Below are positions 42,962-51,520 of a stretch of DNA of 64,000 nucleotides, in pieces (position 1 is the first letter of the stretch; every line of letters starts with the position of its first letter). The stretch covers positions 4,836,001 to 4,900,000 of the forward strand of contig NZ_JAGINU010000001.1 of the NCBI RefSeq assembly GCF_017876315.1. The letters run 5' to 3'. The notes under the pieces are model-generated. The model ran no database searches. It had not been told where the DNA came from and saw only the letters and a list, made by a program, of their open reading frames with translations. Source of the stretch: Pseudonocardia parietis (GTDB lineage Bacteria; Actinomycetota; Actinomycetes; Mycobacteriales; Pseudonocardiaceae). A program made the position numbers and the translations under genes.

Positions 42962-44859
42962 CCGCAGTCGAGGAGCCCCGGACCCTTTCCGGGCACCCGC
43001 TGACCATGACCACCGAGACCGAGGTCGCCGTCGTCCGGGAGGTGCTCGCCGCGGCCGGAATGCTCGGCGAGCACGTCCGGTACGCGTTCTTCGCGCCGGA
43101 GGAACCGGCCAAGGCCGAGGTCCTCGCGTTCGACGACGGCGTCCCCGACCGCCGCTTCCGGGTGGTGCTGCTGGACCTGTCCACCGGCCGTTCCTGGGAC
43201 GCGGTCGTCTCCGCGACGGCCCGTGAGCTCGTCTCGGTCCGCGAGCTGGAGCCCGAGCGGGAGGGCCAGCCGCCGATCATCGACTCGGAGTTCGAGTTCA
43301 TCGAGGACGCCCTCAACGCCTCCCCGGAATGGTGCGCCGCCCTGGCGGAGCGCGGGATCGAGCCGGCATCGGTGCGGGCGGTCCCGCTGTCCGCGGGCGT
43401 CTACGACTACCCGCAGGAGAAGGGCCGCCGGATCGCCCGCGCCTTCGGCTTCCGTCAGGACTCCGAGTCCGACCACCCGTGGGCGCACCCGATCGACGGG
43501 CTCGTCGCCTACGTCGACCTCACCGCCCGCACCATCGACCGGGTGATCGACTCCGGTGTGGTGCCGGTGCCGGCGGGCAGCGGGAACTTCGACGACCCGG
43601 CCGTGCAGGGCCCGCCGCTGGAGGGCCTGAAGCCGATCGAGATCACCCAGCCCGAGGGCCGGTCGTTCACCGAGACCGACGGGCACGTCCGCTGGGGCAA
43701 GTGGGACCTGCGGATCGGCTTCAACGAGCGCGAGGGCCTGACCCTGCACCAGATCGCCTTCGACGACCGCCCGGTCTGCTACCGGGCGTCGGTCGCGGAG
43801 ATGGTGGTGCCCTACGCCGACCCGGCGCCGGTCCGGTTCTGGCAGAACTACTTCGACTGCGGCGAGTACATGTTCGCCCGCTACGCCGACTCGCTGCAGC
43901 TGGGCTGCGACTGCCTGGGTGACATCCACTACGTCGACGCCACCATCGCCGACGACCTCGGCAACCCGAAGACCATCAGCAACGCGATCTGCATGCACGA
44001 GGAGGACTACGGCGTCCTCTGGAAGCACACCGACATCTTCACCGGCTCCCGCGAGGTGCGCCGCCAGCGCCGGCTGGTGATCTCGTTCTTCACCCCGATC
44101 GGGAACTACGACTACGGCTTCTACTGGTACCTCTACCTCGACGGCACCATCGAGCTGGAGTGCAAGGCGACCGGCATCGTGTTCACCTCCGGCACGCCCG
44201 GCGAGTACGCGACCGAGATCGCGCCCGGGCTCGGCGCCCCGTTCCACCAGCACCTGTTCTCCGCGCGGCTGGACATGACCGTCGACGGCCTCGCGAACGC
44301 CGTCGACGAGGTCGAGGCGGGCCGGGTCCCGATGGGCGAGGGGAACCGCTACGGCAACGCGTTCAGCCGCAACTCGACCCGGCTGCGCTCGGAGTCCGGT
44401 GGGCAACGCGACGCCTCCCCCGGCACCGCCCGGGCGTGGCACGTGGTGAACACCGAGAAGACGAACGCGCTGGGGCAGCCGGTCGGCTACGTGCTGCACC
44501 CGCACGGCCAGCCGACCCTGCTGGCCGATCCGGAGTCGTCGATCGCGGCCCGGGCGGCGTTCGCGACGAAGGCGCTGTGGGTGACCCGTTACGACCCGGC
44601 GCAGCGCTACTCGGCGGGCGACTTCGTCAACCAGAACCCGGGCGGGGCCGGACTGCCGTCCTATGTGGCGGCGGACCGCGACATCGACGGTCAGGACGTC
44701 GTGCTGTGGCACACCTTCGGCCTGACCCACTTCCCGCGCCCGGAGGACTGGCCGGTGATGCCGGTCGACTACACCGGTTTCACGCTGAAGCCGGCCGGGT
44801 TCTTCGACCGCAACCCGGCGCTGGACGTGCCGCCGGGGGCGGCGAAGAACTGCCACTGA
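42958..44859 (+). CDS. Copper/topaquinone primary-amine oxidase
   Basis: 633 residues, matching the ~640-residue Arthrobacter-type enzymes. It oxidises primary amines to aldehydes with release of ammonia and H2O2. Readable active-site features: the self-processed topaquinone Tyr in IGNYDYGF (consensus N-Y-D/E), the catalytic Asp in NYFDCGEYMF, and copper ligands HQH (FHQHLFSARLDMTVDG) plus a third His in LTHFPRPEDWPVMP. N-terminal alpha/beta D2/D3 domains precede the catalytic beta domain. GGAGG before ATG 42958; ATGA overlap with the permease. Cytosolic (no signal peptide). Confidence 0.95.
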   Translation: MTAVEEPRTLSGHPLTMTTETEVAVVREVLAAAGMLGEHVRYAFFAPEEPAKAEVLAFDDGVPDRRFRVVLLDLSTGRSWDAVVSATARELVSVRELEPEREGQPPIIDSEFEFIEDALNASPEWCAALAERGIEPASVRAVPLSAGVYDYPQEKGRRIARAFGFRQDSESDHPWAHPIDGLVAYVDLTARTIDRVIDSGVVPVPAGSGNFDDPAVQGPPLEGLKPIEITQPEGRSFTETDGHVRWGKWDLRIGFNEREGLTLHQIAFDDRPVCYRASVAEMVVPYADPAPVRFWQNYFDCGEYMFARYADSLQLGCDCLGDIHYVDATIADDLGNPKTISNAICMHEEDYGVLWKHTDIFTGSREVRRQRRLVISFFTPIGNYDYGFYWYLYLDGTIELECKATGIVFTSGTPGEYATEIAPGLGAPFHQHLFSARLDMTVDGLANAVDEVEAGRVPMGEGNRYGNAFSRNSTRLRSESGGQRDASPGTARAWHVVNTEKTNALGQPVGYVLHPHGQPTLLADPESSIAARAAFATKALWVTRYDPAQRYSAGDFVNQNPGGAGLPSYVAADRDIDGQDVVLWHTFGLTHFPRPEDWPVMPVDYTGFTLKPAGFFDRNPALDVPPGAAKNCH

Positions 44860-44870
44860 TCCGACCGGTC

Positions 44871-44898
44871 GGCCCCGCCCCGGAACCGGGGCGGGGCC
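44871..44898. terminator. Hairpin terminator after the amine oxidase gene
   Basis: Perfect 13-base inverted repeat GGCCCCGCCCCGG / CCGGGGCGGGGCC separated by AA, 11 bases after the stop codon. Confidence 0.8.
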
Positions 44899-45044
44899 GG
44901 CCCGTCACCGTGGGTCGACACGAGGTCACTGGCCGGGGTGGGCAACGTCGGCCGGTCCCGGCCTGCCGGGTCCCGGCAACCGGCGTGGCTTCCTGGTCCC
45001 GTCGTGGTAGTCCTCGTACCAGGAAATACGTGAGGAGTAGGACC

Positions 45045-45497
45045 ATGACCGTCGACACGAGCAGGATCTGGCTGACCGAGAGCACCTTCGCCGAGCTGCG
45101 CGCGGAGTTGGGGGATCTGCTGCAGCAGCGGGCGGCGGGCGCCTCTCAGGGCGCGCCGGACGACGTGCCGGACACGGCGGCGCAGCGTGACCGGGAACAG
45201 CGCATCCGGCGGCTGCAGGAGCTCCTGAGCGACCCGGTGGTCGGGCACCGCCCGCCCGACGACGGCGTCGTCGAGCTCGGCATGGAGGTCACCGTCCGCT
45301 ACGACGACGGCGACGTCGAGACCTTCCTGCTGGCCCACGACGAGGACCGGACCCGCTCGACCATGGTCTGCTCCCCCGACTCCCCGCTCGGCCGGGCGCT
45401 GCTCGACTCCCGGCAGGGCCAGCACGTCACCTACCAGCTGCCGCACGGCGGCGAGACGGGCTGCACCCTGGAACGGGTCGTGCCGTACGCGGCATGA
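45045..45497 (+). CDS. GreA/GreB-family elongation-factor-like protein
   Basis: 150 residues from ATG 45045 (GAGGAG upstream). A helical N-terminal hairpin (about 8-65) followed by a GreA/GreB C-terminal FKBP-like domain with CSPDSPLGRALLDSRQGQHVTYQLP. The N-terminal hairpin is shorter than in GreA and its tip carries Asp-rich ASQGAPDDVPDTAAQ, so the RNA-cleavage acidic pair may or may not be kept. It resembles the divergent actinobacterial Gre homologues that bind RNA polymerase without cleavage stimulation; which activity applies here is unknown. Confidence 0.8.
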   Translation: MTVDTSRIWLTESTFAELRAELGDLLQQRAAGASQGAPDDVPDTAAQRDREQRIRRLQELLSDPVVGHRPPDDGVVELGMEVTVRYDDGDVETFLLAHDEDRTRSTMVCSPDSPLGRALLDSRQGQHVTYQLPHGGETGCTLERVVPYAA

Positions 45498-45503
45498 CCT
45501 GAC

Positions 45504-45536
45504 CGCCCTGCCGGGCTCCGGCAGCCCCGGCGGGCG
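45504..45536. terminator. Probable terminator after the Gre-like gene
   Basis: Near-perfect inverted repeat CGCCCTGCCGGG / CCCGGCGGGCG (one bulged base), 6 bases after the stop codon. Confidence 0.55.
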
Positions 45537-45679
45537 GGACGGGGTGGATGCGCCCCGGGCACTGCCGGGTACGGTCGGTTGCACGGCGGCGGCACCATCC
45601 GGCAGACGGTCGCGCGGTAGCCGCGTGCCCCCGTCGCCAGCGCGGCACCGCGGCACGAGCAGTGCAGGAGGCGGTGCCG

Positions 45680-46885
45680 GTGGAGTCCCGCAACGGGCGG
45701 CGCGACCACGCGTCGGTACCGGACGCCTGGCTGCGCCGGGTGGCCGAGGAGGCGGGCCGCGGCGCCGGTGACGTCCCGCCCGAGCTGCTGGGCGGCTTCC
45801 TCCGGGTGCTGGCCGACGCCGCGACTTCGGGGCGGCGTCCGGAGCAGGCCGAGCTCGACGCGGTCGGCCGCAACGGCCGTCGGGCGGCCGAGCTCGGAGT
45901 GTCCGCGGGCAACGCGGTGCAGCTCTACCTGTCCGCGGCGTGGCGGTTGTGGCGGGAGCTGCCCGCGACCGCCCGCTTCCCGGACGCGGCGGGCACCGCG
46001 ACCGCCGCCGAGGCGGTCCTGCGCACCGTCGACCTCGCGGTGGCCGGGCTGGCCGACGGCTACACCGCCGCCCGCCGGGACATGGTCCGCGACGAGGAGA
46101 CGCTGCGCCGCGAGCTGATCGAGGACCTGCTGCGCGGCGACGGCGACGCCGGAGGGCTGGTGGAGCGGGCCGAACCGTTCGGGCTGGACCTCGGCACGCC
46201 GCACCAGGTCGCCCTCGCCTCCCCGTCGGCCCGTCCCGCCCGCGCCGACGCGGTCCCCGGCGCGCTGGAGCGGTCGGTCGTGCAGGGCGTCGGCGACCGT
46301 GACGTGCTCGTCGCCACCAAGGACGGGCGCGTCGTCGTGATCGCTCCCGCACCGGGCGCCGGCGGCCCCGGACTGGGGCCGCTGCTGCACGCCGAGCTGA
46401 CCCGATCCGGCCGGGGCCTGCCGTGGCGGGTCGCGGTGGGCCGCCCGCACCCCGGCTCGTACGGGATCGCCCGGTCCTACGAGGAGGCCAGGGAGACGCT
46501 GACGACGGCAGGCCGGTTGGGCCTGCGCACCCCGGTCCTGCGGGCCGAGGACATGCTCGTCTACCGGGTGCTGCTGCGCGACCAGCCGGCGATCACCGAT
46601 CTGGTGCAGACCGTCGCGATACCGCTGGCCAAGGCCCGTGGCGGTGCGGAGCCGTTGCTGGAGACACTGGAGATCTGGTTCGCGACCGGCTGCGTGGTCG
46701 CCGAGACGGCCCGCAGGCTGCACCTGTCGGTCCGCGCGGTCTCCTACCGGCTGGAACGGATCGCCGAGCTGACCGGCCACGACCCGGCCGACCCGGCGCA
46801 GCGGTTCACGGTGCAGGCCGCGGTGCTCGGCGCGCGCCTGCTCGGCTGGCCGGCCCGCGACCTGCACCCCGGCGACGCCGGCTGA
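45680..46885 (+). CDS. PucR/CdaR-type transcriptional regulator
   Basis: 401 residues from GTG 45680, 8 bases after AGGAGG (a GTG 6 bases earlier is too close to it). An N-terminal helical sensor region precedes a GGDEF-like/CdaR middle domain (about 145-290) and a C-terminal PucR HTH: LLETLEIWFATGCVVAETARRLHLSVRAVSYRLERI. The C-terminal helix is diagnostic. PucR-like proteins activate purine, polyamine or secondary-metabolism genes; the target here is unknown, as neighbours do not form an obvious regulon. Confidence 0.87.
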   Translation: MESRNGRRDHASVPDAWLRRVAEEAGRGAGDVPPELLGGFLRVLADAATSGRRPEQAELDAVGRNGRRAAELGVSAGNAVQLYLSAAWRLWRELPATARFPDAAGTATAAEAVLRTVDLAVAGLADGYTAARRDMVRDEETLRRELIEDLLRGDGDAGGLVERAEPFGLDLGTPHQVALASPSARPARADAVPGALERSVVQGVGDRDVLVATKDGRVVVIAPAPGAGGPGLGPLLHAELTRSGRGLPWRVAVGRPHPGSYGIARSYEEARETLTTAGRLGLRTPVLRAEDMLVYRVLLRDQPAITDLVQTVAIPLAKARGGAEPLLETLEIWFATGCVVAETARRLHLSVRAVSYRLERIAELTGHDPADPAQRFTVQAAVLGARLLGWPARDLHPGDAG

Positions 46886-46976
46886 AGCCGACCGTGGCGG
46901 TGGGCGGGCGCGCGGCGCGGGGTAGCGTCGGCACGACCGATCTTGTCCAGTCCCGTACGAGCCCCGTGGAGGAGCC

Positions 46977-47462
46977 ATGACCCTCACCGCCGGTGACCAG
47001 ATCCCCGACGCCGCCCTCATGACCCCGACCGCCGAGGGCCCCAAGCCGGTGCAGTCCGCCACCGCGCTGGGCACCGGCACCGTCGTCCTGTTCGGCGTGC
47101 CGGGGGCGTTCACCCCGGCCTGCTCCGACACCCACCTGCCCGGCTTCGTGCTGCGGCGCGACGAGCTGAAGGCCAAGGGCGTCGACACCGTCGCCTGCAC
47201 CGCCGTGAACGACGCCTTCGTGCTCGGCGCCTGGGCCGAGGCGCGCAACGTCGAGGACTCCGTCCTCATGCTGGCCGACGGCAACGCCGACTTCGCGAAG
47301 GCCGCCGGCCTGGACATGGACGGCAGCAAGTTCGGCCTCGGCACCCGCTCGAAGCGCTACGCCGCGATCATCAAGGACGGCGTCGTGCAGTGGATCGGCG
47401 TCGAGGACGCCCCGCCCTCGGTCGACGTCTCGGGCGTCGAGTCGGTCCTGAAGCAGCTCTGA
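46977..47462 (+). CDS. Peroxiredoxin, Prx5/AhpE-like
   Basis: 161 residues. Thioredoxin-fold peroxidase of the Prx5 group: the peroxidatic Cys49 is in PGAFTPACSDTHLPGF. It reduces H2O2 and organic hydroperoxides, with electrons from thioredoxin or mycothiol-type systems. No second (resolving) cysteine of the canonical 2-Cys kind; Cys74 in DTVACTAVND is also present in Prx5 proteins. Monocistronic. May deal with H2O2 from oxidases such as the nearby amine oxidase, which is inference. Confidence 0.92.
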   Translation: MTLTAGDQIPDAALMTPTAEGPKPVQSATALGTGTVVLFGVPGAFTPACSDTHLPGFVLRRDELKAKGVDTVACTAVNDAFVLGAWAEARNVEDSVLMLADGNADFAKAAGLDMDGSKFGLGTRSKRYAAIIKDGVVQWIGVEDAPPSVDVSGVESVLKQL

Positions 47463-47513
47463 TCCCAGCTCCGGGCTCCTGAGCGAGCGGCACGCGGGCC
47501 TACACTGGCCCGC

Positions 47514-48140
47514 GTGCCGAAGCTCATCGGGGACTCCCTCGCCGCACACCGCGAGCAGGTGCGCGAGCGGGTGTTCGCCGCGCTGCGCGAGCAGCTCTAC
47601 CGGCGCGGCTTCGAGGCGGTGACGCTGTCCGGGGTCGCCGCGGCGGCCGGCGTCGGCCGGTCGGCCATGTACAACCATTTCCCGGACCGTCAGGCACTGC
47701 TGGTCGCCTTCGTCGAGGCCGAGGCCGATCGCTACGTGACCGACCTCGACACCGCGCTGACCGGGGCGTCGTCCCCGCCGGAGCGCCTCGCCGTCTTCGC
47801 CCGGATGCAGCTGCGCCGCCTCGCGGAGTTCCACCTCCCGCCGGGACAGGCGCTCGCCGGGGCCCTCGATCCGCAGGCGTACCGCCGGATCGCCGCGCAC
47901 GCCGACCCGATCGGCGACCGCCTGGTCACGATCCTGCGCGACGGGGCGGCCGACGGCTCGATGGCCGACGAGGACCCCGCCGTCCTCGCCGCCCTGGTGT
48001 CGGCCGCGCTGTCCAGCCGCCGGATCGTCGACGTCGGACCGTCCGAGCTGGACGCCACGGTGGCGACCGCGGTCCGGGCGGTGCAGCGGATGGTCGCCCC
48101 GCCGCACGGGGCGCACACATCGACATCCGCGTCCGGCTGA
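47514..48140 (+). CDS. TetR/AcrR-family regulator
   Basis: 208 residues from GTG 47514. N-terminal HTH (about 20-65) reads ALREQLYRRGFEAVTLSGVAAAAGVGRSAMYNHFPDRQALL, the TetR signature; the rest is a helical ligand-binding domain with hydrophobic AALVSAALSS. Its stop codon overlaps an IdeR-like box and lies 33 bases before a 27-bp palindrome of TetR-operator style, both upstream of the heme oxygenase gene, so it could control hmuO and itself. Confidence 0.87.
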   Translation: MPKLIGDSLAAHREQVRERVFAALREQLYRRGFEAVTLSGVAAAAGVGRSAMYNHFPDRQALLVAFVEAEADRYVTDLDTALTGASSPPERLAVFARMQLRRLAEFHLPPGQALAGALDPQAYRRIAAHADPIGDRLVTILRDGAADGSMADEDPAVLAALVSAALSSRRIVDVGPSELDATVATAVRAVQRMVAPPHGAHTSTSASG

Positions 48141-48153
48141 GGCTAGCCTTACC
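48138..48153. promoter_or_regulatory. IdeR/DtxR-like iron box
   Basis: TGAGGCTAGCCTTACC matches the IdeR consensus half TTAGGTTAGCCTAACC at 13 of 16 positions, with the central AGGCTAGCCT a perfect palindrome. It overlaps the TetR stop codon and lies upstream of the heme oxygenase gene and of a -10-like TACGAT (48167-48172). Iron-repressed expression is expected. Confidence 0.65.
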
Positions 48154-48172
48154 GCGTTCCAGGCCTTACGAT

Positions 48173-48199
48173 CCGGATCTGACACGGTGTCATATCCGG
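48173..48199. promoter_or_regulatory. 27-bp near-perfect palindrome, probable TetR operator
   Basis: Arms CCGGATCTGACAC (48173-48185) and GTGTCATATCCGG (48187-48199) around a single central G pair at all but one position. Core TGACAC-G-GTGTCA is typical of TetR-family operators. It lies just downstream of the predicted -10, so a bound protein would block transcription of the heme oxygenase gene. Confidence 0.65.
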
Positions 48200-48230
48200 C
48201 GCCGTGACGCTCCGCCGTACGGGAGGGCCG

Positions 48231-48890
48231 ATGGGCGCCGCAACGACCTCGATCGGGACGCTGTCCGCCGAACTCCGCCAGGCCACCTGGGCTGTGCACG
48301 AGCGAGCGCACCGCTCCACCTACATGGCCGCACTGCTCGAGGGCGCGCTGCCGCTGGGCGCCTACACGCTGCTCGCCGAGCAGTACAGCGCCATCTACAC
48401 CGCGCTCGAGGCGGCATCCGACACGATGGCCGACCACCCGGTCGCCGGGCCCTTCGTGATCGACGAGCTGCGGCGGCTGCCCGCCCTGCACGACGATCTG
48501 GACACCCTCGGCAGTGGTGTCCCGCGGATCCTGCCCGCCACCGCCCGTTACGTGGAGCGGCTGCACACCTGCGCGACCGACCCGGAGCGGTTCGTCGCCC
48601 ACCACTACATCCGCTACCTCGGCGACCTGTCCGGCGGCCAGGTGATCGGCCGGACGCTGGAGCGCACCTACGGGCTCTCCGGCGACGGGGTCCGGTTCTA
48701 CGACTTCTCCGCACTCGGCGCCCCGCCGCGTTTCCGCACCCGCTACCGGGAGCTGCTCGACGCGGCACCCTGGGACGCCGGAGCACGTTCGCGGGTGGCC
48801 GCGGAGGCGGTCCTCGGGTTCGAGCTGAACATCGAGGTGCTGTCCGAGATGGCCGACGAGGTCGGGCTCGACCAGCCGCTCGCGTCCTGA
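48231..48890 (+). CDS. hmuO: Biliverdin-producing heme oxygenase (HmuO-like)
   Basis: 219 residues from ATG 48231, 6 bases after GGGAGGG. Canonical HO fold: proximal heme ligand His23 in LRQATWAVHERAH and the distal-helix motif YIRYLGDLSGGQVIG with the flexible GDLSGG kink. It cleaves heme to biliverdin, CO and Fe2+, supplying iron from heme. An IdeR-like box and a TetR-type palindrome lie upstream, consistent with iron- and perhaps heme-responsive control. No heme importer is linked. The usual Glu of HxxAE near the ligand is His here. Confidence 0.93.
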   Translation: MGAATTSIGTLSAELRQATWAVHERAHRSTYMAALLEGALPLGAYTLLAEQYSAIYTALEAASDTMADHPVAGPFVIDELRRLPALHDDLDTLGSGVPRILPATARYVERLHTCATDPERFVAHHYIRYLGDLSGGQVIGRTLERTYGLSGDGVRFYDFSALGAPPRFRTRYRELLDAAPWDAGARSRVAAEAVLGFELNIEVLSEMADEVGLDQPLAS

Positions 48891-48957
48891 ACGCCCGCAG
48901 CGCGGCGGACCGTGTCCGGGCCCGTCCCGGGGCCGGCCGTTCGCGGGGAGCGACACC

Positions 48958-50019
48958 GTGAAGCTGTCGATCGTCGATCTCGGGACCGTCGCCCCCGGCA
49001 CCACCGAGACCGACGGGCTGGCCGACTCCCTGGCGACCGCCGAGCACGCCGACGAGGCCGGGTTCCACCGGATCTGGTTCGCCGAGCACCACCTGAGCCG
49101 CTCGGGTGCCTCGCACCATCCCGAGCTGCTGATCGCCGCGGCGGCGACGCGGACCTCACGCATCCGGCTGGGGTCGGGCGCGGTGCTGATGAACCACTAC
49201 AGCCCGTTCAAGGTCGCCGAGATGTTCCAGCAGCTCGAGGCGATGGCGCCCGGGCGGATCGACCTCGGCATGGGCCGCGCCACCGCCGGGCCGGTGCTCG
49301 ACCTGGCGCTGCGCAGGGACCGGCAGCAGCCCGTCCGGAACGACCACGAGCAGCAGGTGCTCGAGACCGTGGCCTGGCTGTACGGCGCCTTTCCCGAGGA
49401 CCACCCGTTCGCCGGGCACCCGCTGATGCCGACCGTGCCCCGGGTCCCGCAGACCTGGCTGCTGGGGTCGAGCCCGGACGGCTCCGAGCTGGCCGCCGGC
49501 CTCGGCATCGGCTACACCTTCGCCGGGTTCATCAATCCGCAGGCGGCGGCGCCGGCCCTGCGCCACTACCGGCAGCGGTTCCGGTCCCGGGGCTTCGGGC
49601 TCGACACACCCCGCTCGATCCTCGCCGTCAACGTCACCGTCGGCGACACCCCCGCCGAGGGCAGGCACCTGGTCCGGTCCGCGAAGGGCTTCTACGCCCG
49701 CCTGGGCCGAGCCGGCCGCCGGGCCGGCTCCGTGCTCGTCCCCACCCCGGCGGACGCCGCCCGGGAGATGACCGGCGCCGAGGAGGACGAACCGACCGGG
49801 ATCGTCGACGGCCGCTGGCCCCGTTTCGTCGCCGGCGGGCCCGACGACGTGCGCGCCACGCTGGAACGGATGCTCGAGCAGAGCGGCGCCGACGAGCTGA
49901 TGGTCCAGGACCTCATCGCCGATCCCGCCGACCGCCGGCGGTCCCACGGCCTGCTCGCGGAGGCGTTCGGTCTCCGGCACCCGACCGGGGCCGCCGGCCG
50001 CGGGGAGCGGGCTACCTAG
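48958..50019 (+). CDS. LLM-class flavin-dependent oxidoreductase (MsnO8-like)
   Basis: 353-residue luciferase-like TIM-barrel flavoprotein from GTG 48958. Motifs: FAEHHLSRSGASHHPELLIAAAA, RIRLGSGAVLM, FQQLEAMAPGRIDLGMGRA, which match the bacterial luciferase/MsnO8 group. These use reduced FMN from a partner reductase to oxygenate small molecules. No reductase is encoded nearby. Probably single-gene unit; 67 bases separate it from hmuO, so readthrough is possible. Confidence 0.9.
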   Translation: MKLSIVDLGTVAPGTTETDGLADSLATAEHADEAGFHRIWFAEHHLSRSGASHHPELLIAAAATRTSRIRLGSGAVLMNHYSPFKVAEMFQQLEAMAPGRIDLGMGRATAGPVLDLALRRDRQQPVRNDHEQQVLETVAWLYGAFPEDHPFAGHPLMPTVPRVPQTWLLGSSPDGSELAAGLGIGYTFAGFINPQAAAPALRHYRQRFRSRGFGLDTPRSILAVNVTVGDTPAEGRHLVRSAKGFYARLGRAGRRAGSVLVPTPADAAREMTGAEEDEPTGIVDGRWPRFVAGGPDDVRATLERMLEQSGADELMVQDLIADPADRRRSHGLLAEAFGLRHPTGAAGRGERAT

Positions 50020-50061
50020 ACTGGACCCGCCCCCCGACGACCGATCCCAGGAGAGCCCCCG

Positions 50062-51483
50062 GTGTCCAGCCCCGGCATCGACCCGGACGAGCTCACGACC
50101 GCGCTGAAGGTCCTCGCGCAGGTCGACGAGCTCGAGCCCGAACACCCGGACGCGGTCGTCGTCCGCCGCGCGACCGCACACATCTGGAAGTCGGTGCGCC
50201 TGCGCCGCCGGGCGGAGAAGCGGGAGCGCGAGTCCACGGCCGACGCCGACGTCACCGCGGCGACCGCGACCGGCGCGCGGGGCCGGATCGACGACGAGAC
50301 GGCCGGCATCCCGCTGGTGTCCCCGACCCCGGGTGCCACGGCCGGGGTGCTGCACAAGGCCCGCGGGTGCTACGTGTGCAAGGTCCGCTACACCACGGTC
50401 GACGCGTTCTACCACCAGCTCTGCCCGGACTGCGCGGTGAGCCACCACGCCCACCGGTCGGCCCGTACCGACCTGACGGGCCGCCGCGCGCTGCTGACCG
50501 GCGGCCGGGCGAAGATCGGCATGTACATCGCGCTGCGGCTGCTGCGCGACGGTGCCCATCTCACGATCACCACCCGGTTCCCGCGCGACGCGGCCCGCCG
50601 GTTCGCCGCCGCCGACGGCAGCGCCGCCTGGCTGCACCGGCTGCGCGTGGTCGGCGTCGACCTGCGCGACCCGACACAGGTCGTCGCGCTGGCCGACGAG
50701 GTCGCCGCCGCGGGCCCGCTGGACATCCTGATCAACAACGCGGCACAGACGGTCCGCCGCTCCCCCGGCTCGTACTCGGCCCTCGAGGCCGCCGAGCAGG
50801 AGGCGCTGCCGCCCGGTGACCTCCCGGAGATCGTGTCGTTCACGAGCACGACCACGCGCGAGCACCCGGCGCTGCTCGCCGGCGCGATCGCGGGGCCGGA
50901 CCTCGCGGCACTGGCCGTCACCGCCCGGTCCGCCTCGCCCGAGCGGATCGCCGCAGGCACCGCCGTCGACGCCGGCGGGCTGCTGCCCGACACCGCCGCC
51001 GTCAACAGCTGGGTCGACCACGTCGAGCACGTCGACCCGCTCGAGCTGCTCGAGGTGCAGCTGTGCAACCAGACGGCACCGTTCGTGCTGGTCTCCCGGC
51101 TCCGGGCGGCGCTGGCCGCGTCACCGGCCCGCCGCAAGTACGTGGTGAACGTGTCGGCCATGGAGGGGGTGTTCGGCCGCGGCTACAAGGGGCCCGGGCA
51201 CCCGCACACCAACATGGCGAAGGCGGCGCTGAACATGCTGACCCGCACCAGCGCCGAGGAGATGTTCGAGACCGACCGGATCCTGATGACCTCGGTCGAC
51301 ACCGGCTGGATCACCGACGAGCGCCCGCACCCGATGAAGCTGCGGCTCGCCGAGGAGGGGTTCCACGCGCCGCTGGACCTGTCCGACGGCGCGGCCCGGG
51401 TCTACCACCCGGTCGTCGCCGGTGAGGCGGGCGAGGACCTGCACGGGGTGTTCCTGAAGAACTACCGGACCTCGTCCTGGTAG
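50062..51483 (+). CDS. SDR-family protein with N-terminal zinc-ribbon extension
   Basis: 473 residues from GTG 50062. Residues 1-95 are helical/charged; 100-127 is a putative Zn site (Cys103, Cys106, Cys121, Cys124) in CYVCKVRY...LCPDCA; the Rossmann SDR domain starts at 140 with TGGRAKIG, then NNAAQ (225-229) and SAMEG with Ser365. The usual YxxxK is replaced: Lys387 is present in HTNMAK but Thr383 occupies the Tyr position. I believe this combination recurs in a poorly characterised actinobacterial/eukaryotic SDR group, so it is probably not decay. Catalysis and substrate are unknown. Confidence 0.82.
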   Translation: MSSPGIDPDELTTALKVLAQVDELEPEHPDAVVVRRATAHIWKSVRLRRRAEKRERESTADADVTAATATGARGRIDDETAGIPLVSPTPGATAGVLHKARGCYVCKVRYTTVDAFYHQLCPDCAVSHHAHRSARTDLTGRRALLTGGRAKIGMYIALRLLRDGAHLTITTRFPRDAARRFAAADGSAAWLHRLRVVGVDLRDPTQVVALADEVAAAGPLDILINNAAQTVRRSPGSYSALEAAEQEALPPGDLPEIVSFTSTTTREHPALLAGAIAGPDLAALAVTARSASPERIAAGTAVDAGGLLPDTAAVNSWVDHVEHVDPLELLEVQLCNQTAPFVLVSRLRAALAASPARRKYVVNVSAMEGVFGRGYKGPGHPHTNMAKAALNMLTRTSAEEMFETDRILMTSVDTGWITDERPHPMKLRLAEEGFHAPLDLSDGAARVYHPVVAGEAGEDLHGVFLKNYRTSSW

Positions 51484-51520
51484 CAGGGCCCTCCCGGTTC
51501 TGTCGGGGCTCGCCGCTACC

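Noticed and set aside
44900..45040. tRNA gene or structured RNA
   Set aside because: Several short GC-rich inverted repeats but no cloverleaf or CCA-end could be drawn.
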